Shown: positions 27,691 through 35,913 of the stretch, piece after piece
Layout of the letters: every line of letters starts with the position of its first letter
How positions within the stretch are numbered: the stretch's first letter is position 1
Assembly: GCF_001051235.1 (NCBI RefSeq)
Contig: NZ_CBTJ020000057.1
Location: 21,526 to 85,525, forward strand
DNA from: Candidatus Competibacter denitrificans Run_A_D11
Lineage (GTDB): Bacteria; Pseudomonadota; Gammaproteobacteria; Competibacterales; Competibacteraceae
Reading direction: 5' to 3'
Length of the DNA stretch: 64,000 nt
Translations under genes and position numbers: made by a program
The notes under the pieces: model-generated
The model's input: the letters and a program-made list of their open reading frames with translations, nothing else
Told to the model about the DNA's origin: nothing
Database searches by the model: none

Positions 27691-28125
27691 ATGAACGACG
27701 AAGTCCTTCTCCGCTATGGCATCGCAGTTCTCGTACTCCTCGTCGGACTTGTCTTCCTTTTCGGCCTCTATCGATTCGGCATTACGCTCTTCGGGCAACA
27801 GACCTCCAAGCTCATGCTGGAGTTCAGGGAGATGCTCATGCATTGGGGCGGGCCAAGCTCCCATCGAATGCAAGAGTGGATATTCGGCAGTCTCTCGAAC
27901 TGGTATCAAGCTTACCTTGAGAAGCGCAATGACTTCTGGGAGCACTATGGCCAAGTTGCACTGGCCGTACTCATCGTCATTGTTTTGGCCGTGCTTTTGC
28001 TGACAAAGGCAATTTCCGCAGAGGCCGGCCTTCCAATTCTTAGTGCTGTAGCAGGCTTTGCAATCGCGAAGACAAATAGTTCAGGTTCTGGCCAGCGTCG
28101 AAATGACCCTCCGCCTCCTCAATAA
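27691..28125 (+). CDS. Cassette membrane protein of unknown function
   Basis: A 144-residue protein with a hydrophobic helix at about residues 8-30 and a second at about 90-110. Between them lies a soluble section (FREMLMHWGGPSSHRMQEW, YLEKRNDFWEHYGQ), and the tail is short, Gly/Pro-rich. AGGAGCC precedes the ATG. I do not recognise the family. As the first open frame after a GTTAGGC core, it is probably the first gene cassette. Confidence 0.6.
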   Translation: MNDEVLLRYGIAVLVLLVGLVFLFGLYRFGITLFGQQTSKLMLEFREMLMHWGGPSSHRMQEWIFGSLSNWYQAYLEKRNDFWEHYGQVALAVLIVIVLAVLLLTKAISAEAGLPILSAVAGFAIAKTNSSGSGQRRNDPPPPQ

Positions 28126-28161
28126 TTCGCTCTCTTGGCTGCATCGAGTGAGGTGTTAGGA
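28120..28161 (+). repeat. Degenerate attC-like site
   Basis: GTTAGGA (28155-28161) follows a TCCTCAATAA-like partner at the end of the preceding gene, in the position and size range of a short attC. The arms pair only partly, so this is weak and judged mainly by context. Confidence 0.3.
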
Positions 28162-28169
28162 CACACAGA

Positions 28170-28544
28170 ATGATTTGCGTCACATATGGATCAATAGCCG
28201 CTGCTTTTCTGTTGGTGTTAAGCACACCAGCGTTTCCAAGCGAAACGCTATGCAGCTCTTCGGAGGAGGTCGTTTTTTCGTGTCAGGTTCAACGAGGAAG
28301 AACTATATCCGTATGTGCTTCTCCCTCTAACCAAGGGGGCGCCAAAATCGGTTGCCCATGGCCAGGTCAGACTCACTGCAAAAAATATTCAGATTTTGCT
28401 GGCGTACTGGTTGCCAAATCCGAAAAACTCATCGCCCGCCGCGTTTGCATTTCTCTCGGCGCAGGCATCAATACTGAGTTGCTGTCTCGGTTACGGGTTC
28501 CAGTCAGCAACAAATGGCCAAGTGACAAATGGCCAGCCGAGTAG
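28170..28544 (+). CDS. Cassette-encoded secreted protein of unknown function
   Basis: A 124-residue protein with a likely Sec signal peptide (ICVTYGSIAAAFLLVLSTPAFPSE) and several cysteines. The segment SEEVVFSCQVQRGRTISVCAS resembles small secreted proteins often seen in cassette arrays. The sequence after residue 50 no longer follows that pattern, so a frameshift is possible. Function unknown. Confidence 0.45.
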   Translation: MICVTYGSIAAAFLLVLSTPAFPSETLCSSSEEVVFSCQVQRGRTISVCASPSNQGGAKIGCPWPGQTHCKKYSDFAGVLVAKSEKLIARRVCISLGAGINTELLSRLRVPVSNKWPSDKWPAE

Positions 28545-28607
28545 GTTGGATTGCCGTCTTTTTGGCAACCCAACATTCAAAATCGGTCTAACAGTCATTG
28601 GATAGTT

Positions 28608-28880
28608 ATGAGCTTTGTGTGGGATGCGAAAAAGGCCGCAGCAAACCACCGCAAGCACGGTGTCAGCTTTGAAGAAGCATCTAGCGCGTTGCGTGATACT
28701 TTTTCTGCTACTGCGCACGATCCTGATCATTCGGAAGATGAAGAACGTTTCGTAACATTTGGCGTTTCTGCGCGGGGCCGTTTGCTTGCGGTATCTCACA
28801 CAGAGCGCGGAAATCTGATTCGGATTATATCCGCACGATTAGCAACAAATGCGGAAAGGCAAATTTATGAAGAAGATTAA
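28608..28880 (+). CDS. brnT: BrnT-family toxin
   Basis: A 90-residue RelE-like toxin. Family features are FVWDAKKAAANHRKHGVSFEEAS at the N terminus, then DEERFVTFGVSARGRLLAVSHTERGNLIRIISARLATNAERQIYEED. BrnT toxins are ribonucleases. It is followed by, and overlaps by 14 bp, a small antitoxin-like gene. Toxin-antitoxin pairs are frequent in sedentary integron arrays, where they stabilise cassettes. Confidence 0.92.
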   Translation: MSFVWDAKKAAANHRKHGVSFEEASSALRDTFSATAHDPDHSEDEERFVTFGVSARGRLLAVSHTERGNLIRIISARLATNAERQIYEED

Positions 28881-29103
28881 GTCAGAAATGGCAGACGAGC
28901 TTCGCTCTGAATATAAAAGGTCAGACTTTGGGGAAATTGTGCGTGGCAAATACGCGAATCGCATCAAAGAGGAAAGTAATGTTGTCCTCCTTGAACCCGA
29001 TATTGCACAAGCTTTCCCAAACGACGAAGCTGTCAACAAAGCCCTTCGTTATCTGCTAGAGATAGCTGAAGCTTCAAGCCGCCTAACAAGGCGCTCCAGC
29101 TGA
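28867..29103 (+). CDS. BrnA-like antitoxin partner
   Basis: A 78-residue charged protein (SEMADELRSEYKRSDFGEIVRGKYANRI, VVLLEPDIAQAFPNDEAVNKALRYLLEIAE) of a type commonly found directly after brnT. It overlaps the toxin gene, supporting a toxin-antitoxin pair. Its last residues and stop codon are read from the attC site that begins at 29081, a normal property of cassette genes. Confidence 0.75.
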   Translation: MKKIKSEMADELRSEYKRSDFGEIVRGKYANRIKEESNVVLLEPDIAQAFPNDEAVNKALRYLLEIAEASSRLTRRSS

Positions 29104-29140
29104 CCGGCTGACGCCGGCGGCTGAACTTAAACATTGATCC
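29081..29140 (+). repeat. attC site (integron cassette recombination site)
   Basis: The site begins GCCTAACAAGGCGCTCCAGC, a well-known attC opening, has a GACGCCGGCGGCTGAACTTAA second half and ends near ACATTGATCC, where the right core is degenerate. It follows the antitoxin gene and provides its stop codon. Confidence 0.75.
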
Positions 29141-29142
29141 TT

Positions 29143-29574
29143 ATGAAACCCACTTTTCTAACCTGTCTTCTTACGGCGGCTGTTGCCCCGTTGATTATTC
29201 CGCTCACGAGCGGATGGGTGTTTTTCATTCTGCATGAGTGGCTTGATCCTTCGGTTTGGGGCCTGCCACCGCTTCAGTCACTCATCGGCGTTTCGATCAA
29301 TGCCACTGTTGTGGGTTATTTTTTCACTTTTTTCTATGGGTTGCCGGTTGCGCTGGTTCTCCAGTGGGTGAACCGCTACCGCATCCGCTATCTTTTAGCA
29401 GCAAGTACGCTACCGGCGCTGAGTCTTCCTTTCTGGCAGACGGGCTGGACCATCTCTGTTCTACCCGTATTGCTTGCCGGAGCATCCACGGCGTATGTCT
29501 TCTGGTTATTGACGCAACGGAAAGCCCAACAAGGCGCTCCAGCCGACGCGCCCACTTCGCGGTCGCGCGGCTGA
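29143..29574 (+). CDS. Cassette membrane protein of unknown function
   Basis: A 143-residue protein with four hydrophobic segments (about residues 7-27, 45-70, 82-100, 105-125). Its C-terminal tail (QQGAPADAPTSRSRG) is encoded by the following attC site. I do not recognise the family. It is one cassette, between attC sites at 29081 and 29524. Confidence 0.7.
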   Translation: MKPTFLTCLLTAAVAPLIIPLTSGWVFFILHEWLDPSVWGLPPLQSLIGVSINATVVGYFFTFFYGLPVALVLQWVNRYRIRYLLAASTLPALSLPFWQTGWTISVLPVLLAGASTAYVFWLLTQRKAQQGAPADAPTSRSRG

Positions 29575-29589
29575 GCACAGGCGTTGGGC
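29524..29589 (+). repeat. attC site with complete core sites
   Basis: A 66-base site with GCCCAAC (29524-29530) and the complementary GTTGGGC (29583-29589) at its ends. Between them are AAGGCGCTCCAGCCGACGCG and a CGCGCGGCTGAGCAC second arm. It is the clearest attC in the window. Confidence 0.9.
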
Positions 29590-29606
29590 GCGAATAGAGG
29601 CTACAC

Positions 29607-29960
29607 ATGCCAAAATCGAACAGCGAATCTGACCGTAAGGCAGTCCTCGATTCTTTACTACTCAAAATGCCAAGCGTGGTGGATGGAAAGATGTTTGGTT
29701 ATCCCGCTTACTACGCAAATGGGAAGCTGTTTGCCTGTATCTACGGCGAAGGAGTAGGACTAAAAATACCTGAGAAAATAGCGAATAAACTCCTATCTGA
29801 GGATCATGTTGTTCCTTTCCAGCCTCTTGGTAAATCGAAAATGAGGGAGTGGGTTCAAATAAATCGCGCGAGGTCTGCTGACTACCAAAAGGATATAAAT
29901 ATCTTTCGCTCCTCTGTAGAGTTTGTGAGCCAACTACAAACCACCAAAAGGAGAAAATAA
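29607..29960 (+). CDS. TfoX N-terminal-domain-like cassette protein
   Basis: A 117-residue protein. Its middle (KMFGYPAYYANGKLFACIYGEGVGLKIPEKIANKLL) matches the TfoX/Sxy N-terminal domain fold seen as stand-alone proteins. Full-length TfoX regulates competence; the role of such short forms is unknown. The stop overlaps the next start by ATGA-like coupling, so the two genes probably share one cassette. Confidence 0.7.
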   Translation: MPKSNSESDRKAVLDSLLLKMPSVVDGKMFGYPAYYANGKLFACIYGEGVGLKIPEKIANKLLSEDHVVPFQPLGKSKMREWVQINRARSADYQKDINIFRSSVEFVSQLQTTKRRK

Positions 29961-30418
29961 TGACGAAGAACAGAGCTGTGAGAATTCTGGTTGCAGGTCT
30001 CGTTGGTGGCTTTATTGGCAATGGGGTGCTGGGCGCGCTCTTTTCCATCTCTCCGATTCAGTCGATACTTTACAATCCAGAATGGCAGAGCCAGCTCTTT
30101 ATAGAGATCACCCCGAAACGAAATATACCGGTATCGGTCGCTGGCCTTGTCCTATTGAGCATTATCCACGCTTGGTTGTTCAACGTCCTCATGCCATCTA
30201 TACCCGGAAAGATTTGGTTTAAAAAAGGTCTCTTCTGGGGGTTAACAATTTGGTTGATGTATTGGTTGTTTCAGGAATGGTTCATCTACAACACTTTGCT
30301 TGGTGAGCCATTCCTTCTGAATACTCTTGAACTCACTATCTTGCTATTGGGTTCTCTGGTTGAGGGAATAATCATTGCATTCTTTCTGGCGCGCAAACCT
30401 TCGGGTAGCGCGGGGTAA
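29960..30418 (+). CDS. Cassette membrane protein of unknown function
   Basis: A 152-residue protein with about four hydrophobic helices (about 7-30, 55-75, 90-110, 125-145). It is translationally coupled to the preceding TfoX-like gene (one-base overlap, AGGAG upstream). The tail RKPSGSAG runs into an attC-like site. No family recognised. Confidence 0.7.
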   Translation: MTKNRAVRILVAGLVGGFIGNGVLGALFSISPIQSILYNPEWQSQLFIEITPKRNIPVSVAGLVLLSIIHAWLFNVLMPSIPGKIWFKKGLFWGLTIWLMYWLFQEWFIYNTLLGEPFLLNTLELTILLLGSLVEGIIIAFFLARKPSGSAG

Positions 30419-30432
30419 ATGAACATCGCACC

Positions 30433-30496
30433 TGACAACGTGTTCAACCAGACGTGCAAGAATGCTGCTTCGCTCTGTTTTTGCGTGCCGTTTAAC
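30433..30496 (+). repeat. Probable attC site
   Basis: TGACAAC at the left and GTTTAAC at the right fit loosely as core sites. The interior has an imperfect stem, GACGTGCAAGAA against TTTTTGCGTGCC, around a TGCTTCGCTC loop. The layout and the position between two cassettes support attC, though the cores are non-standard. Confidence 0.45.
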
Positions 30497-30550
30497 GCCT
30501 TTCTTTAGTAGAGCCTGCACCCGGGCGCTTCGCTATAGGTTGCTTCGAAG

Positions 30551-30955
30551 ATGACACCAATACGTAAGACGCTCGTGCTGCTAACACTCGGCGTCGTGTC
30601 CGGCGTGGCTATTTGGTGGTTCTCGCCCTGGCTCACAGGGCAGGTCGAGCCTTGGGACGCAGATACGCCAATTTGGTTGCTCTCGTGGCTACTAATCGCA
30701 GTCACCGGCGGCTTGGTTGGCCACGTCCGAGGCGTTTGCCTTCCCCTCGGCTACGCTCTCGGCCAGATGCTGGTCACAGTCCAGTCTGTGCGCATTGGCG
30801 AGTTTGGAGCCTTGGGTTGGATGTTCATTGGCGGCTATGCAGTGATCGCCACGATCATCACCTTGGCGCTGGTCGGCGGAACTGCTTTGCTCAAGCGTGT
30901 TTGGCGTAAGCGTAGCAGCAAGGTTGCTGGTTTAATGAGTAGGCCCCCTGGATGA
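30551..30955 (+). CDS. Cassette membrane protein of unknown function
   Basis: A 134-residue protein with three to four hydrophobic segments (LVLLTLGVVSGVAIWWFSP, WLLSWLLIAVTGGLVGHV, GWMFIGGYAVIATIITLALVGG) and a basic tail. Same orientation as its neighbours. No family recognised. Confidence 0.65.
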   Translation: MTPIRKTLVLLTLGVVSGVAIWWFSPWLTGQVEPWDADTPIWLLSWLLIAVTGGLVGHVRGVCLPLGYALGQMLVTVQSVRIGEFGALGWMFIGGYAVIATIITLALVGGTALLKRVWRKRSSKVAGLMSRPPG

Positions 30956-31035
30956 AATAATTTTGCTCTCTGGCGAATCATGGGCAAATCTTGTCATTCC
31001 GCTGGTATCGATGTCGCTTGCCGAAGGAAGACCTC

Positions 31036-31491
31036 GTGAGTTATGAATACATCGTAAAAGAGGGGGTTTCTACCACTACAAGAATTGCTCATGGAATTCT
31101 GCTCCCGCTTGTGGTTTTCATTATCTATCAGTTTGTTCTGATTGGATCGCAGAGCGGTACCGGCAGTTGGGATGGAATGAGCTTGTTTTTTGGCTCAATC
31201 TTTATTGTGCCGAGTTTGCTCCTTGCCAATTGCTGGGTGATCCCTACCCGATGGGGCGGCAGAATGGCGGTGCTCCTTGCGGGATTAGGACTGCCAACGG
31301 TGGTTGGTGTAGTTGAGTTTTTCTGGCTGTACGGCCCCTACAAGATACGCTGGGCTATCAATTCGACCATGGTCGCACCTTTCCCCTGGATATGGCTGTT
31401 TATTGTGCTACTTTTTACGCCGCTGCTTATTTCGATTGTTTATGCGGCCCGAAGAAGGTGGTCTCATGTGCAAGAAAGCCCGGCAGGATGA
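31036..31491 (+). CDS. Cassette membrane protein of unknown function
   Basis: A 151-residue protein with four hydrophobic segments. I start at GTG 31036 because GAAGGAAG lies seven to ten bases upstream; a TTG at 30991 in the same frame would add 15 residues. It is the last plus-strand gene of the array and ends 102 bp from the convergent GMC oxidoreductase gene. No family recognised. Confidence 0.6.
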   Translation: MSYEYIVKEGVSTTTRIAHGILLPLVVFIIYQFVLIGSQSGTGSWDGMSLFFGSIFIVPSLLLANCWVIPTRWGGRMAVLLAGLGLPTVVGVVEFFWLYGPYKIRWAINSTMVAPFPWIWLFIVLLFTPLLISIVYAARRRWSHVQESPAG

Positions 31492-31593
31492 GCAGGTACC
31501 CATGCCCACCGCCTTGGATTCGGTGGGCCGGAAAGGCCCTAGTATGCGCGCACACCGCTCGCCCGAAGCGGATCAACTGTGGAAGCCGGTCGC

Positions 31594-33039
31594 TTATGTG
31601 GGTTGTTCCCGCTGTGCTAACTGTTCCGCCACCCGTAACGCCCAGGCATAGATGGTGAGCGATGGGTTGACCCGGCTGGAGCGCGGTAACACGCTGCCGT
31701 CCACGACGTACAGATTGTCCAGCCCATGCACTTTACCACGAGCATCTACGACCGAATTTTCAGGATCGCGGCCCGCGACCAGGGTACCACAGGCGTGCGC
31801 CGTACCCGCCAGCGGAATCGCCTTGGCAGCCGCTGGTAGACCGATTTTCAGCAACGATTGGATAAAGCCGCGCACTAAGCGGCGATGTTCAGCGTGTGCC
31901 GCCGGTAGTCGCTCCGGGTCATAATCCAGTTGCGGATAACGTGCGCCATTGAGTTTGGCGATGACGCGATTGGCGGGGTCGGAGCCGTCCTCGGTCTGCA
32001 AGAAAAACCCATAGGCCCGCTGGCCAAGCGCTCGGGCCACGCAGCGCGGCACGAAACCCGGAATCAGGGTGCTCAGCAGTTCGCCATCGAAGCCCAGCGG
32101 CTGAATGCTGCTATGGGGGAGCCGTTCGTTGAGCAACAACAAGGTTTTCCGCAATAAATCGGTCTTGCGGGTCGCTGAAAACGCCAGCACCGCACTGAGT
32201 AGATGGCATTTGTAATTGCGCCCGATGACCTTGGCATTCGGCAAGCGTTCGCTCAATCCACTGTGGGCGAAATAATCTTGCAACAAGCGTGGCGAGTGCA
32301 GCGCCCCTGCGGCCAGTAAAACGGTATCGGCTCTAAATTCTGCGCCCGCTTCGGTGCGAACCCCCAGGAGATGCTCCGGTCGGGCAGGGTCAGCGATGAG
32401 ATCGAGAACTGCCTGACCGGTTAAAATAGTCAGGTTCGGTAAATGCCGCACGGGATCTAGCAAGGCATTCTCACCGTCGGCTTTCAAGTTCTTGACCGAA
32501 GCGAAGGCATCAAAGTGGCTGGCTTCTTCGGGATATTCGAGGATATGAGGATCGAGGGCCAGCGTCAGCGGCTGAGCACGCCAGCCCGCGCCATTGCGCG
32601 TTAGTTTGCTGACGATAGCTTGCAAATCCGGTTCCGGTTCAAACCGATGGACCTTGAGCAACTGTTCAGCCTGGTCGTAATACGGTGCTAATTCCTGATA
32701 GGCCATCGGCCAAGGCAGGCATTGATGGGCTGAGTCGGCCTCAAATTCGTGCGGCTCAAAACGCGCCAGGGCCGCGCCATACCACTTGGTTTTGCCCCCC
32801 AGATTAAAGTATTCCTCCGGTGCGAAACTTTCACCGTTTCGGTCAAGCCACGGCTCCTTGCTCTTGAATAGCCCTTGCCGGATCACTTTATCGACATCGA
32901 GAGTGCTACCGTCGCGCAGGAGTTCTAGCCCCTTTTCCAGCAGGAGCACCTGCCACCCGGCGCGAGCCAGGGCATAGGCTGCCGCCGATCCGCCTGCACC
33001 GGAACCGATGATGAGGATGTCGTACTGAGGTAATGCCAT
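31594..33039 (-). CDS. GMC-family FAD-dependent oxidoreductase
   Basis: A 481-residue flavoprotein of the glucose-methanol-choline family. The N terminus has the Rossmann FAD motif YDILIIGSGAGGSAAAYALARAGWQVLLLEKG, then FNLGGKTKWYGAAL and DTVLLAAGALHSPRLLQ. The C terminus has the substrate-domain signature TAHACGTLVAGRDPENSVVD and LDNLYVVDGSVLPRSSRVNPSLTIYAWALRVAE. It oxidises an alcohol or sugar; the substrate is unknown. It starts three bases after the SDR gene stop, so the two form an operon. Confidence 0.92.
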   Translation of the reverse strand: MALPQYDILIIGSGAGGSAAAYALARAGWQVLLLEKGLELLRDGSTLDVDKVIRQGLFKSKEPWLDRNGESFAPEEYFNLGGKTKWYGAALARFEPHEFEADSAHQCLPWPMAYQELAPYYDQAEQLLKVHRFEPEPDLQAIVSKLTRNGAGWRAQPLTLALDPHILEYPEEASHFDAFASVKNLKADGENALLDPVRHLPNLTILTGQAVLDLIADPARPEHLLGVRTEAGAEFRADTVLLAAGALHSPRLLQDYFAHSGLSERLPNAKVIGRNYKCHLLSAVLAFSATRKTDLLRKTLLLLNERLPHSSIQPLGFDGELLSTLIPGFVPRCVARALGQRAYGFFLQTEDGSDPANRVIAKLNGARYPQLDYDPERLPAAHAEHRRLVRGFIQSLLKIGLPAAAKAIPLAGTAHACGTLVAGRDPENSVVDARGKVHGLDNLYVVDGSVLPRSSRVNPSLTIYAWALRVAEQLAQREQPT

Positions 33040-33042
33040 AAA

Positions 33043-33864
33043 TCAACCTCCCTGATCGAAGCCAGGATAGAGGGTCATACCGCCGTCCACGTACAAGGTG
33101 GCGCCGGTGACATAATCGGAAGCATCCGAAGCCAGCCAGACCGCAGCTTGGGCGATGTCGTCGGGTTCCCCAACCCGGCGGTAAGGGATCAGCTTCAGCA
33201 AATCCGCTTCTGCCGCAGGCGTACTCCAAGCAGCGGCGTTGATCGGGGTCTTGATCGCGCCGGGTGAAATGGCGTTGACTCGAATGCGTTGCGGCGCCAG
33301 TTCCTGAGCCAAGGTTTTCATTAGCAGGCTGACGCCGCCCTTGGAGGCAGCGTAGTTGGCATGTCCGGCCCACGGGATAACATCATGCACCGAGGACATG
33401 CAAATGATTTTACCGGTGGCGCGTGACAGCTCCGGCGCGATGCCCCGATGCAGGAATTCACGGGCGGCGGCGCGCGAGCAGAGAAATTGGCCTGTCAAAT
33501 TAATGTCGATGACCTGCCGCCAATCAGCCAGACTCATCTCGACCAGCGGTGCATCTTTTTGCAAGCCGGCATTATTGACCAAAATGTCAATACTATCCCA
33601 GGCTGCGAACATCTGGACGAACATCGCCTCGACGTCCTCTTCCCGGCTGACATCGGCACAAATTGCCATCGCTTCACCGCCGTTAGCCTGGATTTGCGCG
33701 ACCACAGTTTGCGCTCGTTGTGCGCCACCGGCGTAATTGACCACAACTTTGGCTCCAGCCGCTGCCAGCGCCTTGGCAATGGCCGCGCCAATACCGGAAC
33801 TGGCTCCAGTCACCAGGGCGCGCTGACCCTTCAAAAGGGGTTCACGGGTCTCAGTCAGCGACAT
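33043..33864 (-). CDS. SDR-family dehydrogenase (glucose 1-dehydrogenase-like)
   Basis: A 273-residue short-chain dehydrogenase. It has the cofactor motif ALVTGASSGIGAAIAKAL, the NNAG motif in ILVNNAGLQKD, the catalytic Ser in CMSSVHDVIPW and Tyr-xxx-Lys in NYAASKGGV. ISPGAIKTPIN and a DYVTGATLYVDGGMTLYPGF ending are also present. The start at 33864 is set by AAGGAGAAATTT. Glucose 1-dehydrogenase is the closest named group; the true substrate is not certain. It forms an operon with the GMC oxidoreductase. Confidence 0.93.
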   Translation of the reverse strand: MSLTETREPLLKGQRALVTGASSGIGAAIAKALAAAGAKVVVNYAGGAQRAQTVVAQIQANGGEAMAICADVSREEDVEAMFVQMFAAWDSIDILVNNAGLQKDAPLVEMSLADWRQVIDINLTGQFLCSRAAAREFLHRGIAPELSRATGKIICMSSVHDVIPWAGHANYAASKGGVSLLMKTLAQELAPQRIRVNAISPGAIKTPINAAAWSTPAAEADLLKLIPYRRVGEPDDIAQAAVWLASDASDYVTGATLYVDGGMTLYPGFDQGG

Positions 33865-34257
33865 AAATTTCTCCTTCAAGAAGATTCTGCATCCAATTCA
33901 ATTGGATAGAATGGGTTTTATCGTAGTGGGACGCCATGGAAACGGCTTGGTTTTGTCTCGCGCCATCAAAGTGAGCAGGGCAGCCGATAGGTCGGCGCTT
34001 AAAACGCCGCCTATTCGCCATTTCCTTCAAATACCTGGGTTGGCATCAATAGCACGGTTAACGGATGGTTGATTCATGGCGATTCCTCACGCATTAAGTC
34101 AATAGCAGCTCAATAAAAATCTCTCGTAAAAAATCAGTATGATTTAATGGTGATTGACCTAATAAAAATTGGCCATCATCGAGAATTGTCGAGCAACGAT
34201 TCCGGCGGATTTATTCATCCAACCGGAAAAGTGCCAGGCTCAATTGCAAATCCGCAA
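33865..34257. other. Intergenic region, no gene seen
   Basis: About 390 bp of relatively AT-rich sequence upstream of the SDR operon. It should hold that operon's promoter. A search for -24/-12 elements gave no convincing match here. Confidence 0.4.
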
Positions 34258-34578
34258 TCAGCAACTTGGAAAATTGTTATCCTGATTGAATCCAATGCGC
34301 GGGCTTAACGTGCAACTGGTTTTAGCCATACTTGTCGCTGAAGACGACATGGAATTTTTAGCTGTGGGAGATGTGGCTTCTACTCCATTCCAAGGTGTGA
34401 TAACGCGGGCTTCATTCCAAGCGCTGACAAAAGAGTTTTCCGATCCATGATATTGGATAGTTTGAACAGTGCTGGGGCTTACGCTGCCGTGGCTAGAAAC
34501 GCTGGAGCCAGCGCTTGCAAAAACAGGGGTCATACCAAAAGCGGAAATTAGGATGATGTTGCGAATCGTCTTATTCAT
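34258..34578 (-). CDS. Small secreted Ser/Thr-rich protein under a -24/-12 promoter
   Basis: A 106-residue protein with a clear Sec signal peptide (NKTIRNIILISAFGMTPVFASAG) and a Ser/Thr/Asn-rich mature part with two cysteines (SCTLSPRIG and the final residue). GAGGAG sits seven bases before ATG 34578. A -24/-12 element (34635-34649) and activator element (34722-34755) precede it in the same geometry as at the GH63-like gene. I do not recognise the family. Confidence 0.65.
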   Translation of the reverse strand: MNKTIRNIILISAFGMTPVFASAGSSVSSHGSVSPSTVQTIQYHGSENSFVSAWNEARVITPWNGVEATSPTAKNSMSSSATSMAKTSCTLSPRIGFNQDNNFPSC

Positions 34579-34634
34579 CGAGTGACTCCTCATAGGTTAC
34601 TAGAGAGATAACAGCAGTGGTTAATCTCTATTTA

Positions 34635-34649
34635 GCAACCTCCATGCCA
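34635..34649 (-). promoter_or_regulatory. Sigma-54 (-24/-12) promoter of the secreted-protein gene
   Basis: The minus strand reads TGGCATGGAGGTTGCT, with GG and GC doublets and the ten-base doublet spacing intact. The expected start is about 45 bases before ATG 34578. Match to consensus is seen; activity is inferred. Confidence 0.7.
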
Positions 34650-34721
34650 TCTCAATTAAATAAAAATAAACATTACTATCAATTAGTTATAAATTATGCT
34701 GAAGTGCGCTTAAAAAGAGCA

Positions 34722-34755
34722 GCCGCGATATATCGTAAAGCTGTTAAATAACGTG
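34722..34755. promoter_or_regulatory. Upstream activator element, copy B
   Basis: Matches 27386-27420 at 27 of 35 positions. It contains CGATATATCG, a perfect ten-base palindrome, followed by a TTAAATAACGTGG half. It starts 73 bp upstream of the -24 element, against 76 bp for copy A. Confidence 0.6.
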
Positions 34756-34956
34756 GTCGGCTATTCTTTCCACTGCAAAGGAGGGTGTTTGCCCAGCTAC
34801 GCGGCTTTCAATTGGGTTTGCAGAAAAAGCATCCGCGCAACTCTGGCTTTGCACAGTGCTCAGTCGTAGCGCGGTATTTTCTTTGGGGGCGTTATGGCGG
34901 GATGACCGCCATTTGATCGGCGGTCGATAGCACTTTGAGATCCTTAAGAACGCGCT

Positions 34957-35754
34957 TTAAGGTGAAGCGCTAATAAATTCCTCAATTGCTGCTGCCATTT
35001 CATTGGGCGCTTCGAGCATCGGAAAGTGGCTGCGAGCGGGCATGGTACGCACCTGGAACCACGGCTGCTCGGCACTGAATGCCTGTTGTGCTGCCAGATA
35101 ATCTGGGCTGTCCGGCTGGGCATACAAATGCAATACGGATACCGGAGGTTTGAGAGTAGCCAGCGCATGCAGAGGGCTGGTGGCTTGAGCGTAAGCGGCG
35201 CTTATTTCCCGACCCGCGCGCGACCACATGTCGAAGCCGTAAGACCCCATATCCTCCCGCACGTAGTAGGAGAGTTCGGGAATAGCCAAGCCCCCGATCC
35301 ACATCGCAAAGAGTTGTTCGCGGGTCTGCTGCCACCGCATTGAATCTTGAAGCGCCTGGAGTGCTTCAAGAAACGGGGGGGGCGCCGCAAACAGGATCCA
35401 GTCGAGCAACACCAGCTTACCGACTTGTGAGCCTAGCCGACGGTGCAGTTCGATGGCGACCCAACCCGCATGCGAAAGCGCGACGGGCACCACCCGCTTC
35501 GCACCACTGGCCGCAATCACCGCGAGGGCATCATCAACCAAAGCGCTTGCCCCAAAATCTCCATTGGGTGTTTCAGACTGCCCGTGTCCGCGCCAGTCGA
35601 GTACCAGCGTGCGTCGCTGTGCGGCGCACTGGGTAGCAAGTGGCGTAAAAACACGGCGACTGCCACACCAGCCCGGCAGGAAAAGGAGCGCGGGTTCGCC
35701 GGTGCCTGCGTCATCGTAGCTGATTCGCATTCCACCCGAGGTTGTTTCTGGCAT
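34957..35754 (-). CDS. Alpha/beta-fold hydrolase
   Basis: A 265-residue hydrolase. Visible are the oxyanion strand LLFLPGWCGSRRVFTPLA, RTLVLDWRGHGQSETPNGDFG, a nucleophile-elbow region VVPVALSHAGWVAIELHRRLG (Ser in SHAGW), LVLLDWILFAAPP, and the catalytic His near the C terminus in MPARSHFPMLEAPNE. It is 159 bp downstream of the sigma-54 activator on the same strand and could be read through from it. Substrate unknown. Confidence 0.9.
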   Translation of the reverse strand: MPETTSGGMRISYDDAGTGEPALLFLPGWCGSRRVFTPLATQCAAQRRTLVLDWRGHGQSETPNGDFGASALVDDALAVIAASGAKRVVPVALSHAGWVAIELHRRLGSQVGKLVLLDWILFAAPPPFLEALQALQDSMRWQQTREQLFAMWIGGLAIPELSYYVREDMGSYGFDMWSRAGREISAAYAQATSPLHALATLKPPVSVLHLYAQPDSPDYLAAQQAFSAEQPWFQVRTMPARSHFPMLEAPNEMAAAIEEFISASP

Positions 35755-35836
35755 CGATTTTCTCCAAATAAATAACGGTTAGTGAAATCGCTGAAGGGGA
35801 TAAGTTCGCTGAGGAATTCGATCTATCGCAGTACGA

Positions 35837-35849
35837 CGCTATTTCGTGG
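35837..35849 (-). promoter_or_regulatory. Half-site resembling the activator element
   Basis: The minus strand reads CCACGAAATAGCG, identical over 13 bases to a copy near the bufferin operon and close to the CCGCGAAATATCG core of elements A and B. It lies between the activator and hydrolase genes. No -24/-12 element was found next to it, so its role is unclear. Confidence 0.35.
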
Positions 35850-35913
35850 AGTGGTAGGAGAGTCTGTACCAATGCAGAGTGATCGAATGCAGTACATCAA
35901 GGCGGGGGTTAAT

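Noticed and set aside
28586..28608. GTCTAAC before brnT as an attC core
   Set aside because: The matching right core and any paired arms are missing, and only about 20 bases separate it from the start codon.
34201..34260. GTGCCA at 34231 as part of a -24/-12 promoter for the SDR operon
   Set aside because: The -12 partner at the required distance reads CGGT instead of TTGC.
35755..35913. A sigma-54 promoter for the alpha/beta hydrolase beside the half-site at 35837
   Set aside because: No TGG-N9-10-TGC match lies on the minus strand at the expected place; the gene may be read through from the activator gene instead.
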